Below, in pieces: positions 17,829-25,408 of a DNA stretch of 64,000 nucleotides. The stretch comes from Natrarchaeobius halalkaliphilus (GTDB lineage Archaea > Halobacteriota > Halobacteria > Halobacteriales > Natrialbaceae). The notes under the pieces are model-generated. The model searched no databases. It was not told the DNA's origin and worked only from the letters and a program-made list of their open reading frames with translations. Location of the stretch: contig NZ_REFY01000003.1 of assembly GCF_003841485.1 (NCBI RefSeq), positions 248,001 through 312,000 on the forward strand, in the 5' to 3' direction. How positions within the stretch are numbered: position 1 is the first letter of the stretch; each line of letters starts with the position of its first letter. The position numbers and the translations under genes are program-made.

Positions 17829-18470
17829 ATGAAATTCGCGCCGGATGCCTGGAAGTACGCCATCGTTCCCCTGCTCGCCGCGCCGTTCGCGTTCATCTTC
17901 AGCACCACGCTCAGTATCCTTGCGCTCGCAACCGGTATCGGGACACTCGCGTTCTTTCGCGATCCGGACCGAACGCCGCCGCTCACCGGCGTCGTCACGC
18001 CGGCCGACGGAACGGTCTCCGTGCTTCGCCAGGAGGGCGATCGGGTTCGTCTCGGCGTGTTCATGAACGTCTGGCACGTCCACGTCGTTCGCGCTCCCGT
18101 CGACGCGACAGTCTCCGCCGTCGAACACGTCCCCGGCGCGAACCGACCAGCCTTTTCCAAAGAGTCCGATCGAAACGAACGAGTGCGTATCCGACTCGAG
18201 ACGACGGACGGTCGATTCGAAGGAGAGACTCCACTCGACGCCGAGATCACGCTTATCGCGGGCGCGTTCGCCCGTCGAATCCACCCCTACGTCGAACCGG
18301 GTGACGAACTCGAGCGAGGCGATCGAATCGGGCACATCGCGTTCGGCAGCCGCGTCGACGTCCTCTTTCCACCGTCGGTCGATCGAGAGGAGATCACCGT
18401 CTCTGTCGGTGACTCGATGACGGCCGGCGAAACGGTCGTCCTCGAGTCGAACGGACCGACGCTCGAGTAG
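17829..18470 (+). CDS. asd: archaetidylserine decarboxylase (Psd-like)
   Basis: A 213-residue pyruvoyl-dependent decarboxylase producing archaetidylethanolamine from archaetidylserine. Two N-terminal membrane helices (residues ~10-42) precede FFRDPDRTPP and VVTPADGTV, the typical start of the catalytic domain. The conserved VFMNVWHVHVVRAPVD follows. The self-cleavage site is Gly173-Ser174 in HIAFGSRVDV, where the Ser becomes the pyruvoyl group. The short size fits archaeal/PssD-partnered decarboxylases. It is convergent with the CDC48 gene, with only 6 bases between the ends. Confidence 0.9.
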   Translation: MKFAPDAWKYAIVPLLAAPFAFIFSTTLSILALATGIGTLAFFRDPDRTPPLTGVVTPADGTVSVLRQEGDRVRLGVFMNVWHVHVVRAPVDATVSAVEHVPGANRPAFSKESDRNERVRIRLETTDGRFEGETPLDAEITLIAGAFARRIHPYVEPGDELERGDRIGHIAFGSRVDVLFPPSVDREEITVSVGDSMTAGETVVLESNGPTLE

Positions 18471-18476
18471 TCCGTC

Positions 18477-20696
18477 TCACGCGCCGTCGGTCCCTCGATC
18501 TGCCGCCTCGAGATGGCGGCGTTCGACGACGACCTCGCTCGCTTTCGCGTTCGCTTCGGTGGGGTCGTACTCGGTCGCGACCTCCCGGATCGCCTTCATC
18601 GAGGCGTCCCTGACGAGCGCCTCGAGATCGGCACCGGTGTATCCCTCGAGGTCGGCTGCAACCGCCGAGAGATCGACGTCGGCGGCGATCGGTTTTCCGC
18701 GGGTGTGTACGTCGAGAATCTTCTCTCGAGCCTCCCGATCGGGTTCGGGGACGAGAACGTGAGTGTCGAGACGGCCGGGGCGGAGCAACGCGGGGTCGAT
18801 GTGGTCTTTCCGATTCGTCGCCGCGAGAACCACGAGATTGGGGTTCTCGCGCATTCCATCGAGTTCGGTCAGGAGCTGTGAGACGACGCGTTCGGTGACC
18901 TCGTGACCCTCGCCTCGAGCCGACGTGATGGCGTCTATCTCGTCGAAAAAGACGATCGACGGGGCGGCCTGGCGGGCGCGTTCGAACACCTCTCGGATCG
19001 CCTTCTCGCTCTCACCGACGTAACGATCGATGATCTCCGGCCCGTCGACGCGAACGAAATTGACGTCGGTCTCTCCGGCGAGCGCTCGAGCGAGCAGGGT
19101 CTTTCCGGTTCCGGGTGGGCCATAGAGCAACACGCCCGAGGGCGGCTGGGTGTTCGTCTCCTCGAAGAGCCGATCGTAGGTCAGCGGCCACTCGACCGAT
19201 TCGCGAAGGATCCGTTTTGCGTCCTCGAGACCGCCGACGTCGTCGAAGTCGGTGTTCGGTGATTCAGCGACGTACTCCCGCATCGCGGAGGGTTCGACGG
19301 ATGCGAGCGCCTCGTCGAAGTGGCGCTTGTGGACGGTCGGATCCTGGTTCCACGCCGTTCGCTCGTCCGCGTCCGTCGGTCGGTCGCGGACCGCCGCCAT
19401 CGCGGCCTCGCTCGCAACGGTGTCGAGGTCGGCACCGACGAACCCGTGGGTCCGACGGGCGATCGTCTCGACGTTCACGTCGTCGGCGAGGGGCATTCCG
19501 CGGGTGTGTACCTCGAGGATTTCGGTGCGACCCTGTTCGTCCGGCACGCCGATCTGAATCTCGCGGTCGAAGCGTCCACCGCGTCTGAGCGCGGGATCGA
19601 TCGAATCGACCCGGTTGGTCGCCCCGATGACGATCACCTCTCCGCGGCCGTCGAGACCGTCCATCAGCGTCAGGAGCTGGCCTACGATCCGGTTTTCGGC
19701 GTCGCCGTCGTCGTCGCGAGCTCCCGCGATCGAGTCGATTTCGTCGAAGAAGACGATCGTCGGCGCGTTCTCGCGGGCGGTCTCGAACGTCTGTCGGAGC
19801 TGTTCTTCCGACTCCCCTTTGTACTTGGACATGATCTCCGGCCCGGAGATCGTCTCGAAGTATGCGTCGACCTCGTTCGCGACTGCGCGTGCGATCAGCG
19901 TCTTTCCGGTTCCCGGCGGACCGTACAACAGCACGCCCGAGGGCGGCTTCACACCCAGGCGCTGGAACAGCTCCGGTTCCGAAAGCGGTAGTTCGATCAT
20001 TTCCCGGACGAGTTCGAGTTCCTCGTCCAGCCCGCCGATGTCCTCGTAGGTGACACCCGAGCTCGGACCCGGTTCGTATTCGCCCTCGTCGTCCGACCGA
20101 TCACCGACCTCGGCCGACCCGCTATTCGATGTTTCCCCATCGGTGTGACTCGATGAGACCGCGTCCTCTGTCGGACCGCGGTTCGTGTCGACGATTCGTA
20201 TCGTGGTGGTACTGGTGATTCGGACGTCACCCGCGGGACTCGTATCGACGACCCGAAACGGTTCCTGGCCGATTCCCTCGATCCGAATCTGCTCGCCGGC
20301 TCGAACCGGACGGTTACGCAACTTCTTGGTCGCTTCTCGGGTTGCAACCTGCTGGTGGGCGTTCGAAAGCGACGGCGGCGGCGTCAACGTCACCCTGTCC
20401 GCTTCGCGGATCGTCGACGTGTCTTTCGTTCGGACGACGACGGTATCACCGACGTGGACACCGGCGTTCGCACGGGTATCGCCGTCGATCTGGATGACGT
20501 TTTCGGGAACCGAAGAGTCGGCGGGCCACATCTTCGCGACCGTCGACGATCCCCCTTCGATGACGACGGAGTCACCGCTGAGGACGCCCAGTTGACGACG
20601 CGCCATCTCGGGAATTCTGGCGACGCCACGTCCAGCATCGCGTTTTTCTGCGGCACGAACCGACAGCGAAACGCCTTCAGTATCCGACCCGCTCAT
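18477..20696 (-). CDS. CDC48/VCP-family AAA ATPase
   Basis: A 739-residue double-AAA unfoldase. The N-terminal double-psi barrel domain (SLSVRAAEKRDAGRGVARIPEMARRQLGV) is followed by two AAA modules. Walker A motifs GPPGTGKTLIARAVANE near residue 257 and GPPGTGKTLLARALAGE near 524, and Walker B IVFFDEIDSIAG and IVFFDEIDAITS, are intact. It probably extracts or unfolds proteins for the archaeal proteasome. The open frame continues upstream to 21011, but homology begins at MSGSDTEGVS (ATG at 20696). An acidic, Ser-rich linker of about 45 residues between the N domain and D1 is notable. Confidence 0.93.
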   Translation of the reverse strand: MSGSDTEGVSLSVRAAEKRDAGRGVARIPEMARRQLGVLSGDSVVIEGGSSTVAKMWPADSSVPENVIQIDGDTRANAGVHVGDTVVVRTKDTSTIREADRVTLTPPPSLSNAHQQVATREATKKLRNRPVRAGEQIRIEGIGQEPFRVVDTSPAGDVRITSTTTIRIVDTNRGPTEDAVSSSHTDGETSNSGSAEVGDRSDDEGEYEPGPSSGVTYEDIGGLDEELELVREMIELPLSEPELFQRLGVKPPSGVLLYGPPGTGKTLIARAVANEVDAYFETISGPEIMSKYKGESEEQLRQTFETARENAPTIVFFDEIDSIAGARDDDGDAENRIVGQLLTLMDGLDGRGEVIVIGATNRVDSIDPALRRGGRFDREIQIGVPDEQGRTEILEVHTRGMPLADDVNVETIARRTHGFVGADLDTVASEAAMAAVRDRPTDADERTAWNQDPTVHKRHFDEALASVEPSAMREYVAESPNTDFDDVGGLEDAKRILRESVEWPLTYDRLFEETNTQPPSGVLLYGPPGTGKTLLARALAGETDVNFVRVDGPEIIDRYVGESEKAIREVFERARQAAPSIVFFDEIDAITSARGEGHEVTERVVSQLLTELDGMRENPNLVVLAATNRKDHIDPALLRPGRLDTHVLVPEPDREAREKILDVHTRGKPIAADVDLSAVAADLEGYTGADLEALVRDASMKAIREVATEYDPTEANAKASEVVVERRHLEAADRGTDGA

Positions 20697-20795
20697 ACCC
20701 CTTCTTTTCGGTCCGTCGTCTTGAGAATTGCCCCGCCACCGTGGCGCATCCCGACCGAAGAAACGCATTTGTGGCCTCGCCACGGACTTGAGAAT

Positions 20796-20930
20796 ATGGT
20801 GGAACAGACCCAGCGAGACGACGCCACCTGGCACGAGTGTGAAACGTGCGGGTTGCTTTTCGACGAACGGTCGGATGCGATCGAACACGAAAAACGGTGT
20901 GACGACAGTGATCCGTCCTACATTCAGTGA
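20796..20930 (+). CDS. small zinc-finger protein
   Basis: A 44-residue protein with one zinc finger of type CxxC-x(12)-H-x(4)-C (CETCGLLFDERSDAIEHEKRC). Such tiny zinc-finger proteins are common and conserved in haloarchaea, though their targets are unknown. The ATG at 20796 follows agaat immediately after a divergent gap with the CDC48 gene. The reading frame is open further upstream, but only the part from 20796 looks like a protein. Confidence 0.7.
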   Translation: MVEQTQRDDATWHECETCGLLFDERSDAIEHEKRCDDSDPSYIQ

Positions 20931-20973
20931 TCGACGCGAAACCGATGGCTCCGGTGCGAACGAACGCCGGCCC

Positions 20974-21225
20974 TCATTCGCGTTCGGTCCCGTCGCGGTG
21001 ATCGGCCGCAAGGGACTGGGCGCGCTCTAGGGTATGCGTCTCCGTCCAGCGGACGCGGTCTGCGTCCCCGTAGGCCAGCACCGTTTTGAGTTCGTCACGC
21101 AACACGCCGTGATCGACTGCGAGGACGGTTCCGGAGCCGTCACCGAGTTCGTAGACGCCGGGCCGATCGGGCGCACTCGCCACGGTCTCCCGATCGAGTT
21201 CCCGCCAGGGTTTCCGGAGCGCCAT
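20974..21225 (-). CDS. small conserved haloarchaeal protein
   Basis: An 83-residue protein beginning MALRKPWRELDRETVASAPDRPGVYELGD. The RPGVYELGD segment recalls the first strand of GIY-YIG-like folds, but the catalytic GIY-YIG core is missing, so no nuclease activity is implied. The ATG overlaps the upstream stop in a TGATG junction, so translation is probably coupled to the 167-residue gene before it. Function unknown. Confidence 0.6.
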   Translation of the reverse strand: MALRKPWRELDRETVASAPDRPGVYELGDGSGTVLAVDHGVLRDELKTVLAYGDADRVRWTETHTLERAQSLAADHRDGTERE

Positions 21226-21728
21226 CAGGATCGAGACTCCTCTCGGGAGGCGTCACCGGACGAACGAGATCCTCGGGTCTCCGACGATCCTCCGCCGTCG
21301 GCACTCTCGTCGACCAGTTCGTAGGCGTGTTCGCTCATCTCGTCTTCCGCGAAAACGAAGACTCGACCGTCGACGCTCGAGTGATCCGCCTCGACCCGGA
21401 TCGAGTAGGCGTCCGTCGAGACGGTGACGCCGGGAAACAGTCGCTCCTCGTCGCTGCCGTCGAGCATCACGCGACCGACGCCGGTCGTCTCGAGGATTCC
21501 ATCGTGCGTATCGCGGTCGTTGACGTACGTCATGACGCCCTCGATGCCCTCGGGGTCGGTAACGAGGACGTGAACGTCCTTTCCCGGCGGGGTCGTGATC
21601 GGTCCCTCGACTGGCTTTGGCGGACCGTGGTAAAACACCTCTCGCCCGTCGAGATACTCGACGACGACGCCACCCTCGACGAAGTCGACGCCGATCGTGC
21701 TGGGTGCGACGTTGTTTCGCGCGCTCAT
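21225..21728 (-). CDS. conserved haloarchaeal protein, unknown function
   Basis: A 167-residue protein starting MSARNNVAPSTIGVDFVEGGVVVEYLDGREVFYHG, with a beta-rich, acidic body and a disordered Ser/Arg tail. This looks like a conserved haloarchaeal DUF5796-type family. The ATG at 21728 is chosen because the longer frame (to 21785) adds a basic, unrelated leader. It is coupled to the downstream 83-residue gene by one base of overlap and divergent from shikimate kinase. Confidence 0.6.
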   Translation of the reverse strand: MSARNNVAPSTIGVDFVEGGVVVEYLDGREVFYHGPPKPVEGPITTPPGKDVHVLVTDPEGIEGVMTYVNDRDTHDGILETTGVGRVMLDGSDEERLFPGVTVSTDAYSIRVEADHSSVDGRVFVFAEDEMSEHAYELVDESADGGGSSETRGSRSSGDASREESRS

Positions 21729-21841
21729 AATCGGCGTCTTCGGCCGGGCCGGGGAAAAACGGTGTGTTCTTTCCTCGAGGAACACGCGGACGGTCCGGCG
21801 AGACCGTCAGCCGTAAATACGCCCTCTGAGAGTATTTTCGT

Positions 21842-22714
21842 ATGGACGGCCGCGCCGTCGCCCCGGCAGCTGGAACGGTTCTCAACGCGCTCGCGACCGG
21901 AACCGGTGCAGCGTTTGCGATCGATCTCGAGACGACAGCGACCGTCGATCTCACCGACACTGGCGAGATCGTCGGTGAGATCGTCGGCCGACCCGACGCC
22001 GATACCTCACTCGTCGAGCGCTGTGTCGAACTGACGATCGAAACGCACGCCGAATCCGCTGGACTCGACGAATCCGCCGTCGGTGCAAGGGTACGCACCG
22101 AGAGCGACGTTCCGATGGCCTCCGGATTGAAAAGCTCGAGCGCCGCGGCCAACGCAACGGTGCTCGCAACGCTCGATGCGCTGGCAGTCGTCGACTCGGT
22201 GGACCGAATCGATGCGTGTCGTCTGGGTGTCCAGGCCGCTCGAGACGCTGGCGTAACCGTTACCGGCGCGTTCGACGACGCAAGCGCAAGCATGCTCGGC
22301 GGCGTAACCGTCACTGACAACGCGACGGACGACCTCCTCGTTCGCGACGAACTGGACCGGCACGCCCTGGTGTATACTCCCCCCGAACAGTCTTACAGCG
22401 CTGACGCCGACGTTTCGGCCTGTGAACGGATCGCGCCGGTGGCAGAACTCGTCGAAGAACTCGTCCTCGAACAGCGGTACGGCGAGGCGATGACCGTCAA
22501 CGGCTTTGCGTTCTGTGGCGCGCTCGAGTTTTCGACGGGGCCGATGATCGACGCGCTTCCCGACGCGGCCGGCGTCTCGCTGTCGGGAACCGGGCCGAGC
22601 TACGTCGCCGTCGGGGACCGAGATACGCTTGCGGACGTCGAAACGCGCTGGACCGAACGCGACGGAACGGTCCGGCTGTTACAAACGCGAACGGATGGAA
22701 CACGAACGATATGA
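21842..22714 (+). CDS. aroK: archaeal shikimate kinase (GHMP family)
   Basis: Phosphorylates shikimate in the aromatic amino-acid pathway. The 290-residue protein belongs to the GHMP kinase superfamily used by archaea in place of bacterial AroK. It has MDGRAVAPAAGTVLNALATGTG at the N-terminus and the ATP-binding loop VPMASGLKSSSAAANA near residue 95. GVTVTGAFDDASASMLGG and the C-terminal VSLSGTGPSYVAVG loop follow. Its stop overlaps the chorismate mutase ATG by 4 bases, forming an aroK-aroQ operon. Confidence 0.93.
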   Translation: MDGRAVAPAAGTVLNALATGTGAAFAIDLETTATVDLTDTGEIVGEIVGRPDADTSLVERCVELTIETHAESAGLDESAVGARVRTESDVPMASGLKSSSAAANATVLATLDALAVVDSVDRIDACRLGVQAARDAGVTVTGAFDDASASMLGGVTVTDNATDDLLVRDELDRHALVYTPPEQSYSADADVSACERIAPVAELVEELVLEQRYGEAMTVNGFAFCGALEFSTGPMIDALPDAAGVSLSGTGPSYVAVGDRDTLADVETRWTERDGTVRLLQTRTDGTRTI

Positions 22715-23034
22715 CTCGAGATACTGAGACGACCGAAAATCAGATCGGAGATCGGACGACGGACGACATGGCACTCGACGAGCTTCGCGAGGAGATCGAG
22801 ACGATCGATCGGGAGATCGTCGAGCTGATCGCCCAGCGAACGTACGTCGCGGATACGATCGCACAGGTCAAAGAAGAAGAAGGGCTACCGACGACCGACG
22901 AGAGTCAAGAACAGCAGGTGATGGACCGAGCCGGTTCGAACGCCGAACAGTTCGATGTCGATGCGAACCTCGTGAAGGCGATTTTCCGGCTTCTGATCGA
23001 GCTGAATAAGGTTGAGCAAAGGAATACTAGATAA
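22711..23034 (+). CDS. chorismate mutase (AroQ class)
   Basis: Rearranges chorismate to prephenate for Phe/Tyr synthesis. The all-helical AroQ fold is clear in LDELREEIETIDREIVELIAQRTYVADTIAQVK, with the active-site Arg/Lys residues, and in the C-terminal helix FRLLIELNKVEQ. At 107 residues it has a ~20-residue N-terminal extension; an internal Met at residue 20 is an alternative start. The last ten codons and the following 140 bases recur at 24583-24752 (see findings). Confidence 0.9.
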   Translation: MTRDTETTENQIGDRTTDDMALDELREEIETIDREIVELIAQRTYVADTIAQVKEEEGLPTTDESQEQQVMDRAGSNAEQFDVDANLVKAIFRLLIELNKVEQRNTR

Positions 23035-23170
23035 CACTAAGCGGGTTTCTGAGAGCGTGTGACGCGTAGTCCGGACTCAGAAATCTTCTGGTTGTTGTTC
23101 AGTTGGTTCGTATCGAAGGGTATGAGCTGTGGACCGATCATCGGAACCAGCGGACACGACACGTGCGAAT
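23002..23170. repeat. direct repeat A: aroQ 3' end plus downstream flank
   Basis: About 169 bases from ctgaataagg to acgtgcgaat align throughout with 24583-24752, at roughly three quarters identity by eye. The repeat includes the last codons of the chorismate mutase gene (LNKVEQRNTR here, LNKVEQRSNR in copy B). It flanks the NUDIX/MazEF island on its left side. Confidence 0.8.
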
Positions 23171-23180
23171 GGAACGATTA

Positions 23181-23681
23181 TCAACGACCCAGTTCATCAA
23201 TCGCGGTGAGTAACTGTTGAAGACCCGATGCACGAAGTGCTGGTGCGTTCGTTTTGAGTTCGTCCCGTGACCAAAAGCGAGCAGCAGCTGCATCATCATC
23301 CGCTTGAAGCGTACCTTCTGCCGCGACCTTGGATGCAGCGTAATTGAACGAAACCATTGTGAGACCGTTGCCAGCATCCAGAAATCCGTCTCCAATGAGC
23401 GTCAGGTCAGTCGGTGAAACTGAGAGGCCTGTTTCTTCCCCCAGCTCACGCGCTGCACCTTCACGAGGTGATTCATCGTATTCGAGATATCCACCTGCAA
23501 GGAACCATTCTCCAATGTCTAAACCTCTTCCGCGTTCAATCAATAACGCACTGTCTCCGTCAATTACTGTCGCTCGCGCCATTGGACCTGGATTTCGGTG
23601 AACAGTAAGGACACATTCACGACAATATGGAATTGATTCCTCAGCCCTTACTCTGGTAGTGATAGGGATTATCGTAGCCAA
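23181..23681 (-). CDS. NUDIX hydrolase, separated from its zinc-ribbon N-terminus
   Basis: Hydrolyses a nucleoside diphosphate-linked substrate. A complete Nudix box runs from GGYLEYDESP through REGAARELGEETGL. The frame opens at a TTG (23681) inside an inserted element and includes YCREC, the second half of a zinc ribbon whose first half (CPLCG) now lies beyond the insertion. The ATG at 23582 (MARATVIDGD) is an alternative start giving the bare Nudix domain. The catalytic domain looks intact, so residual activity is possible. AT-richer than its neighbours, it lies in the accessory island. Confidence 0.75.
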   Translation of the reverse strand: MATIIPITTRVRAEESIPYCRECVLTVHRNPGPMARATVIDGDSALLIERGRGLDIGEWFLAGGYLEYDESPREGAARELGEETGLSVSPTDLTLIGDGFLDAGNGLTMVSFNYAASKVAAEGTLQADDDAAAARFWSRDELKTNAPALRASGLQQLLTAIDELGR

Positions 23682-23763
23682 CCGCAGGGTTTGACGCCCG
23701 TCCGTCGACGCTGTGTCTCGGTACGTTGAGGGAGAAACTATGAACTCCTACGATAATCCCTAT
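23662..23763. mobile_element. 102-bp MITE-like element inserted in the NUDIX gene
   Basis: Perfect 16-bp inverted repeats, atagggattatcgtag at 23662-23677 and ctacgataatccctat at 23748-23763, bound a 102-bp segment with no gene. Outside the arms, read on the gene strand, the flanks are CACTC and CACTA, a possible imperfect target duplication. It interrupts the zinc-ribbon coding part of the NUDIX gene. Confidence 0.75.
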
Positions 23764-23823
23764 GAGTGCGCATCCACACAGTGGACAATTCGTGATGTGA
23801 TCTGTTTCAATCGTCCATGCCAT
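23764..23823 (-). pseudogene. severed 5' end of the NUDIX gene (first zinc-ribbon half)
   Basis: From ATG at 23823 the frame reads MAWTIETDHITNCPLCGCAL up to the MITE boundary. Joined to the sequence beyond the element it gives CPLCG, a 15-20 residue gap, then YCREC and the Nudix domain, the usual haloarchaeal zinc-ribbon NUDIX layout. Read straight through, the frame continues into the element and stops just after it, so the product is cut off. Confidence 0.7.
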
Positions 23824-23901
23824 GATGGTAATTCATACCAATAGTTCTTCTGCTAACACCACTCAGTTCGCCGTTCCTCTATACTGATCACAGCAGATAC
23901 G

Positions 23902-24255
23902 TCAGTCCAATCCGAGACTCAGTTTCAACGCTTCGTCCACTGCCTCCATCGTTTCTGTGTCGAGGCCTCCAAGTACCGAGTGAATCCGCTTTTCAATGGA
24001 AACGGCACGAATCTGGTCGAGACGAACAGACGAATCCTTCTCGAAGGGCGACTCTGCTGCTTCGACGAGAACCTCGAATGGATAGCCTCGATACGTCCCT
24101 GTCGCAGGGGCAACGATAGTCGTACTGGCATTTTTGTTCCCAACGTCGTTTTGGACGACTACTGCAGGACGAGTTTTCTTCATCTCGTGGCCTTCTGCAG
24201 GATCAAGTCGAACGATAACGACGTCACCGCGACGAACCTTCGTATCCTCGCTCAT
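23902..24255 (-). CDS. MazF/PemK-family endoribonuclease toxin
   Basis: A 117-residue MazF-like toxin, a sequence-specific mRNA interferase. RRGDVVIVRLDPAEGHEMKKTRPAVVVQND is the typical start, with the conserved Arg-Pro-Ala-Val strand, and NASTTIVAPATGTYRGYPFEV then SSVRLDQIRAVSIEKRI complete the SH3-like barrel. It overlaps the upstream antitoxin gene by 4 bases. The pair sits in an island bounded by direct repeats. A decayed, internally deleted copy lies at 25143-25323. Confidence 0.88.
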   Translation of the reverse strand: MSEDTKVRRGDVVIVRLDPAEGHEMKKTRPAVVVQNDVGNKNASTTIVAPATGTYRGYPFEVLVEAAESPFEKDSSVRLDQIRAVSIEKRIHSVLGGLDTETMEAVDEALKLSLGLD

Positions 24256-24491
24256 TTATCCAGCTCGCTCCACGCGTCGTCCGACGCGTCGTCCCACTCT
24301 TCTGCAAGTTCTTCTGCACTCTCAGACGCCTCGCGGTAGGCGGCTGCCAGTTCGTCTTCGTCGGGATGGTCGGATTCGACCTCAACGACTGCGACGGTTA
24401 CGCGCTTGTTCGCGTACTTCGTCCCGAGATAGATTCGACCACGGTCGTCAGTTTCGTTGGTCTGGAGGTCTCGCACATCGACTTTCGTCAT
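24252..24491 (-). CDS. MazE-like antitoxin
   Basis: A 79-residue acidic protein. Its N-terminal half (DDRGRIYLGTKYANKRVTVAVVEVE) resembles the SpoVT/AbrB DNA-binding strand-turn. Its C-terminal half is a Glu/Asp-rich helix expected to bind and neutralise the toxin. It is first in a two-gene operon, with its stop overlapping the mazF ATG by 4 bases. Autoregulation is expected for the family but no operator was identified. Confidence 0.75.
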   Translation of the reverse strand: MTKVDVRDLQTNETDDRGRIYLGTKYANKRVTVAVVEVESDHPDEDELAAAYREASESAEELAEEWDDASDDAWSELDK

Positions 24492-24582
24492 GTTCCCAAC
24501 TAGATGCTACTACTGAATAAGTTTTGCCCACTATTACCCACGACAAATATTTTCTGTGACTCGTACCATGGATTTCATCTAC

Positions 24583-24752
24583 CTGAACAAGGTCGAGCAA
24601 AGAAGCAATAGATGAGCACTGAACGGATTTCTAAGCGCGTTTGCCTACCTGATTAGCGTTCCGGATTTTCCGGTTGCTGATCAGTTGGTTCGCGTCGAAT
24701 GGGTTGTGTAACGGACCGATCACCAGAACCAGCGGACACTACACGTGCGAAT
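24583..24752. repeat. direct repeat B: second copy of the aroQ 3' end and flank
   Basis: This segment matches 23002-23170 along its whole length. It starts with codons for LNKVEQRSNR and a TGA stop, although no chorismate mutase gene precedes it. It then continues with the same non-coding block (ttggttcg...gaaccagcggacac...acgtgcgaat). The cold-shock gene follows about 70 bases later. Confidence 0.8.
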
Positions 24753-24823
24753 GTAGTGTGAGGAGTCGTGGTACCGCGACCCTCGGAAGAGTTATCCCTC
24801 ATCCAACCCTCCGTTTATTTGTA

Positions 24824-25030
24824 ATGGCAAACGGTAAGGTTGATTTCTTCAACGACACTGGCGGCTACGGTTTCATTTCGACTGATGACGGCGACCTCGA
24901 CGACGACGAAGACGTTTTCTTCCACATGGAGGATGTCGGCGGCGAAGACCTCACGGAAGGTACTGAGGTCGAGTTCGACATCGAGTCCTCGCCCAAGGGA
25001 CCTCGTGCGACGAACGTCGTCCGGCAGTAA
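24824..25030 (+). CDS. cspA: cold-shock domain protein
   Basis: A 68-residue single cold-shock domain acting as an RNA/ssDNA chaperone. It has MANGKVDFFNDTGGYGFIST with RNP1 (GYGFI) and RNP2 (VFFHM), ending in KGPRATNVV. The acidic insertion DDGDLDDDEDV is typical of haloarchaeal Csp. A longer open frame starts at 24674, but the family begins at 24824. Upstream, a near-palindrome around gtcgtggtaccgcgac could form a hairpin in the leader if the transcript starts early. Confidence 0.93.
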   Translation: MANGKVDFFNDTGGYGFISTDDGDLDDDEDVFFHMEDVGGEDLTEGTEVEFDIESSPKGPRATNVVRQ

Positions 25031-25142
25031 CACTGAGGCATAATTGTCGTTCACAGCGACAGACAATAATTTCGATTTTTTAGAAGGTTGCGCGTCCGAG
25101 CTGACGCTATCTGTACACTCTGGACTGGCCGAAGCAGATACG

Positions 25143-25323
25143 TCAATCGAGTCCGAAACTCAGTTTCAACGCTTCGTCCACCGTCTCTCTATCGAGGCGG
25201 ATCGACGAACTTTTTTCGAACGACGGCTCCCCCGCTTCGACGAGAATCTCAAGTGGATAGCCCCGAGATGTCTCCGTCGAAGGTGCAACGATAGTTGTAC
25301 TGGCGTTTTTGTTCCCAGCGTCG
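25143..25323 (-). pseudogene. internally deleted mazF remnant
   Basis: On the minus strand the frame reads AGNKNASTTIVAPSTETSR, then GYPLEILVEAGEPSFEKSSSIRLD, then jumps to ETVDEALKLSFGLD and a stop. Compared with the intact MazF at 23902-24255 it lacks the first ~37 residues and about 25 residues between SVRLD and ETMEAVDEAL. Similarity continues past the stop (agcagatacgtca in both). There is no start codon in place, so it is a decayed paralogue. Confidence 0.8.
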
Positions 25324-25408
25324 CCGCATAAGGTCGTGCAGAGCGGTGCTCGGTAACAACTGAGTGTAGTCCTGCGTCATTCGTCCGTCGGTTCTATGGC
25401 CACTCGTG

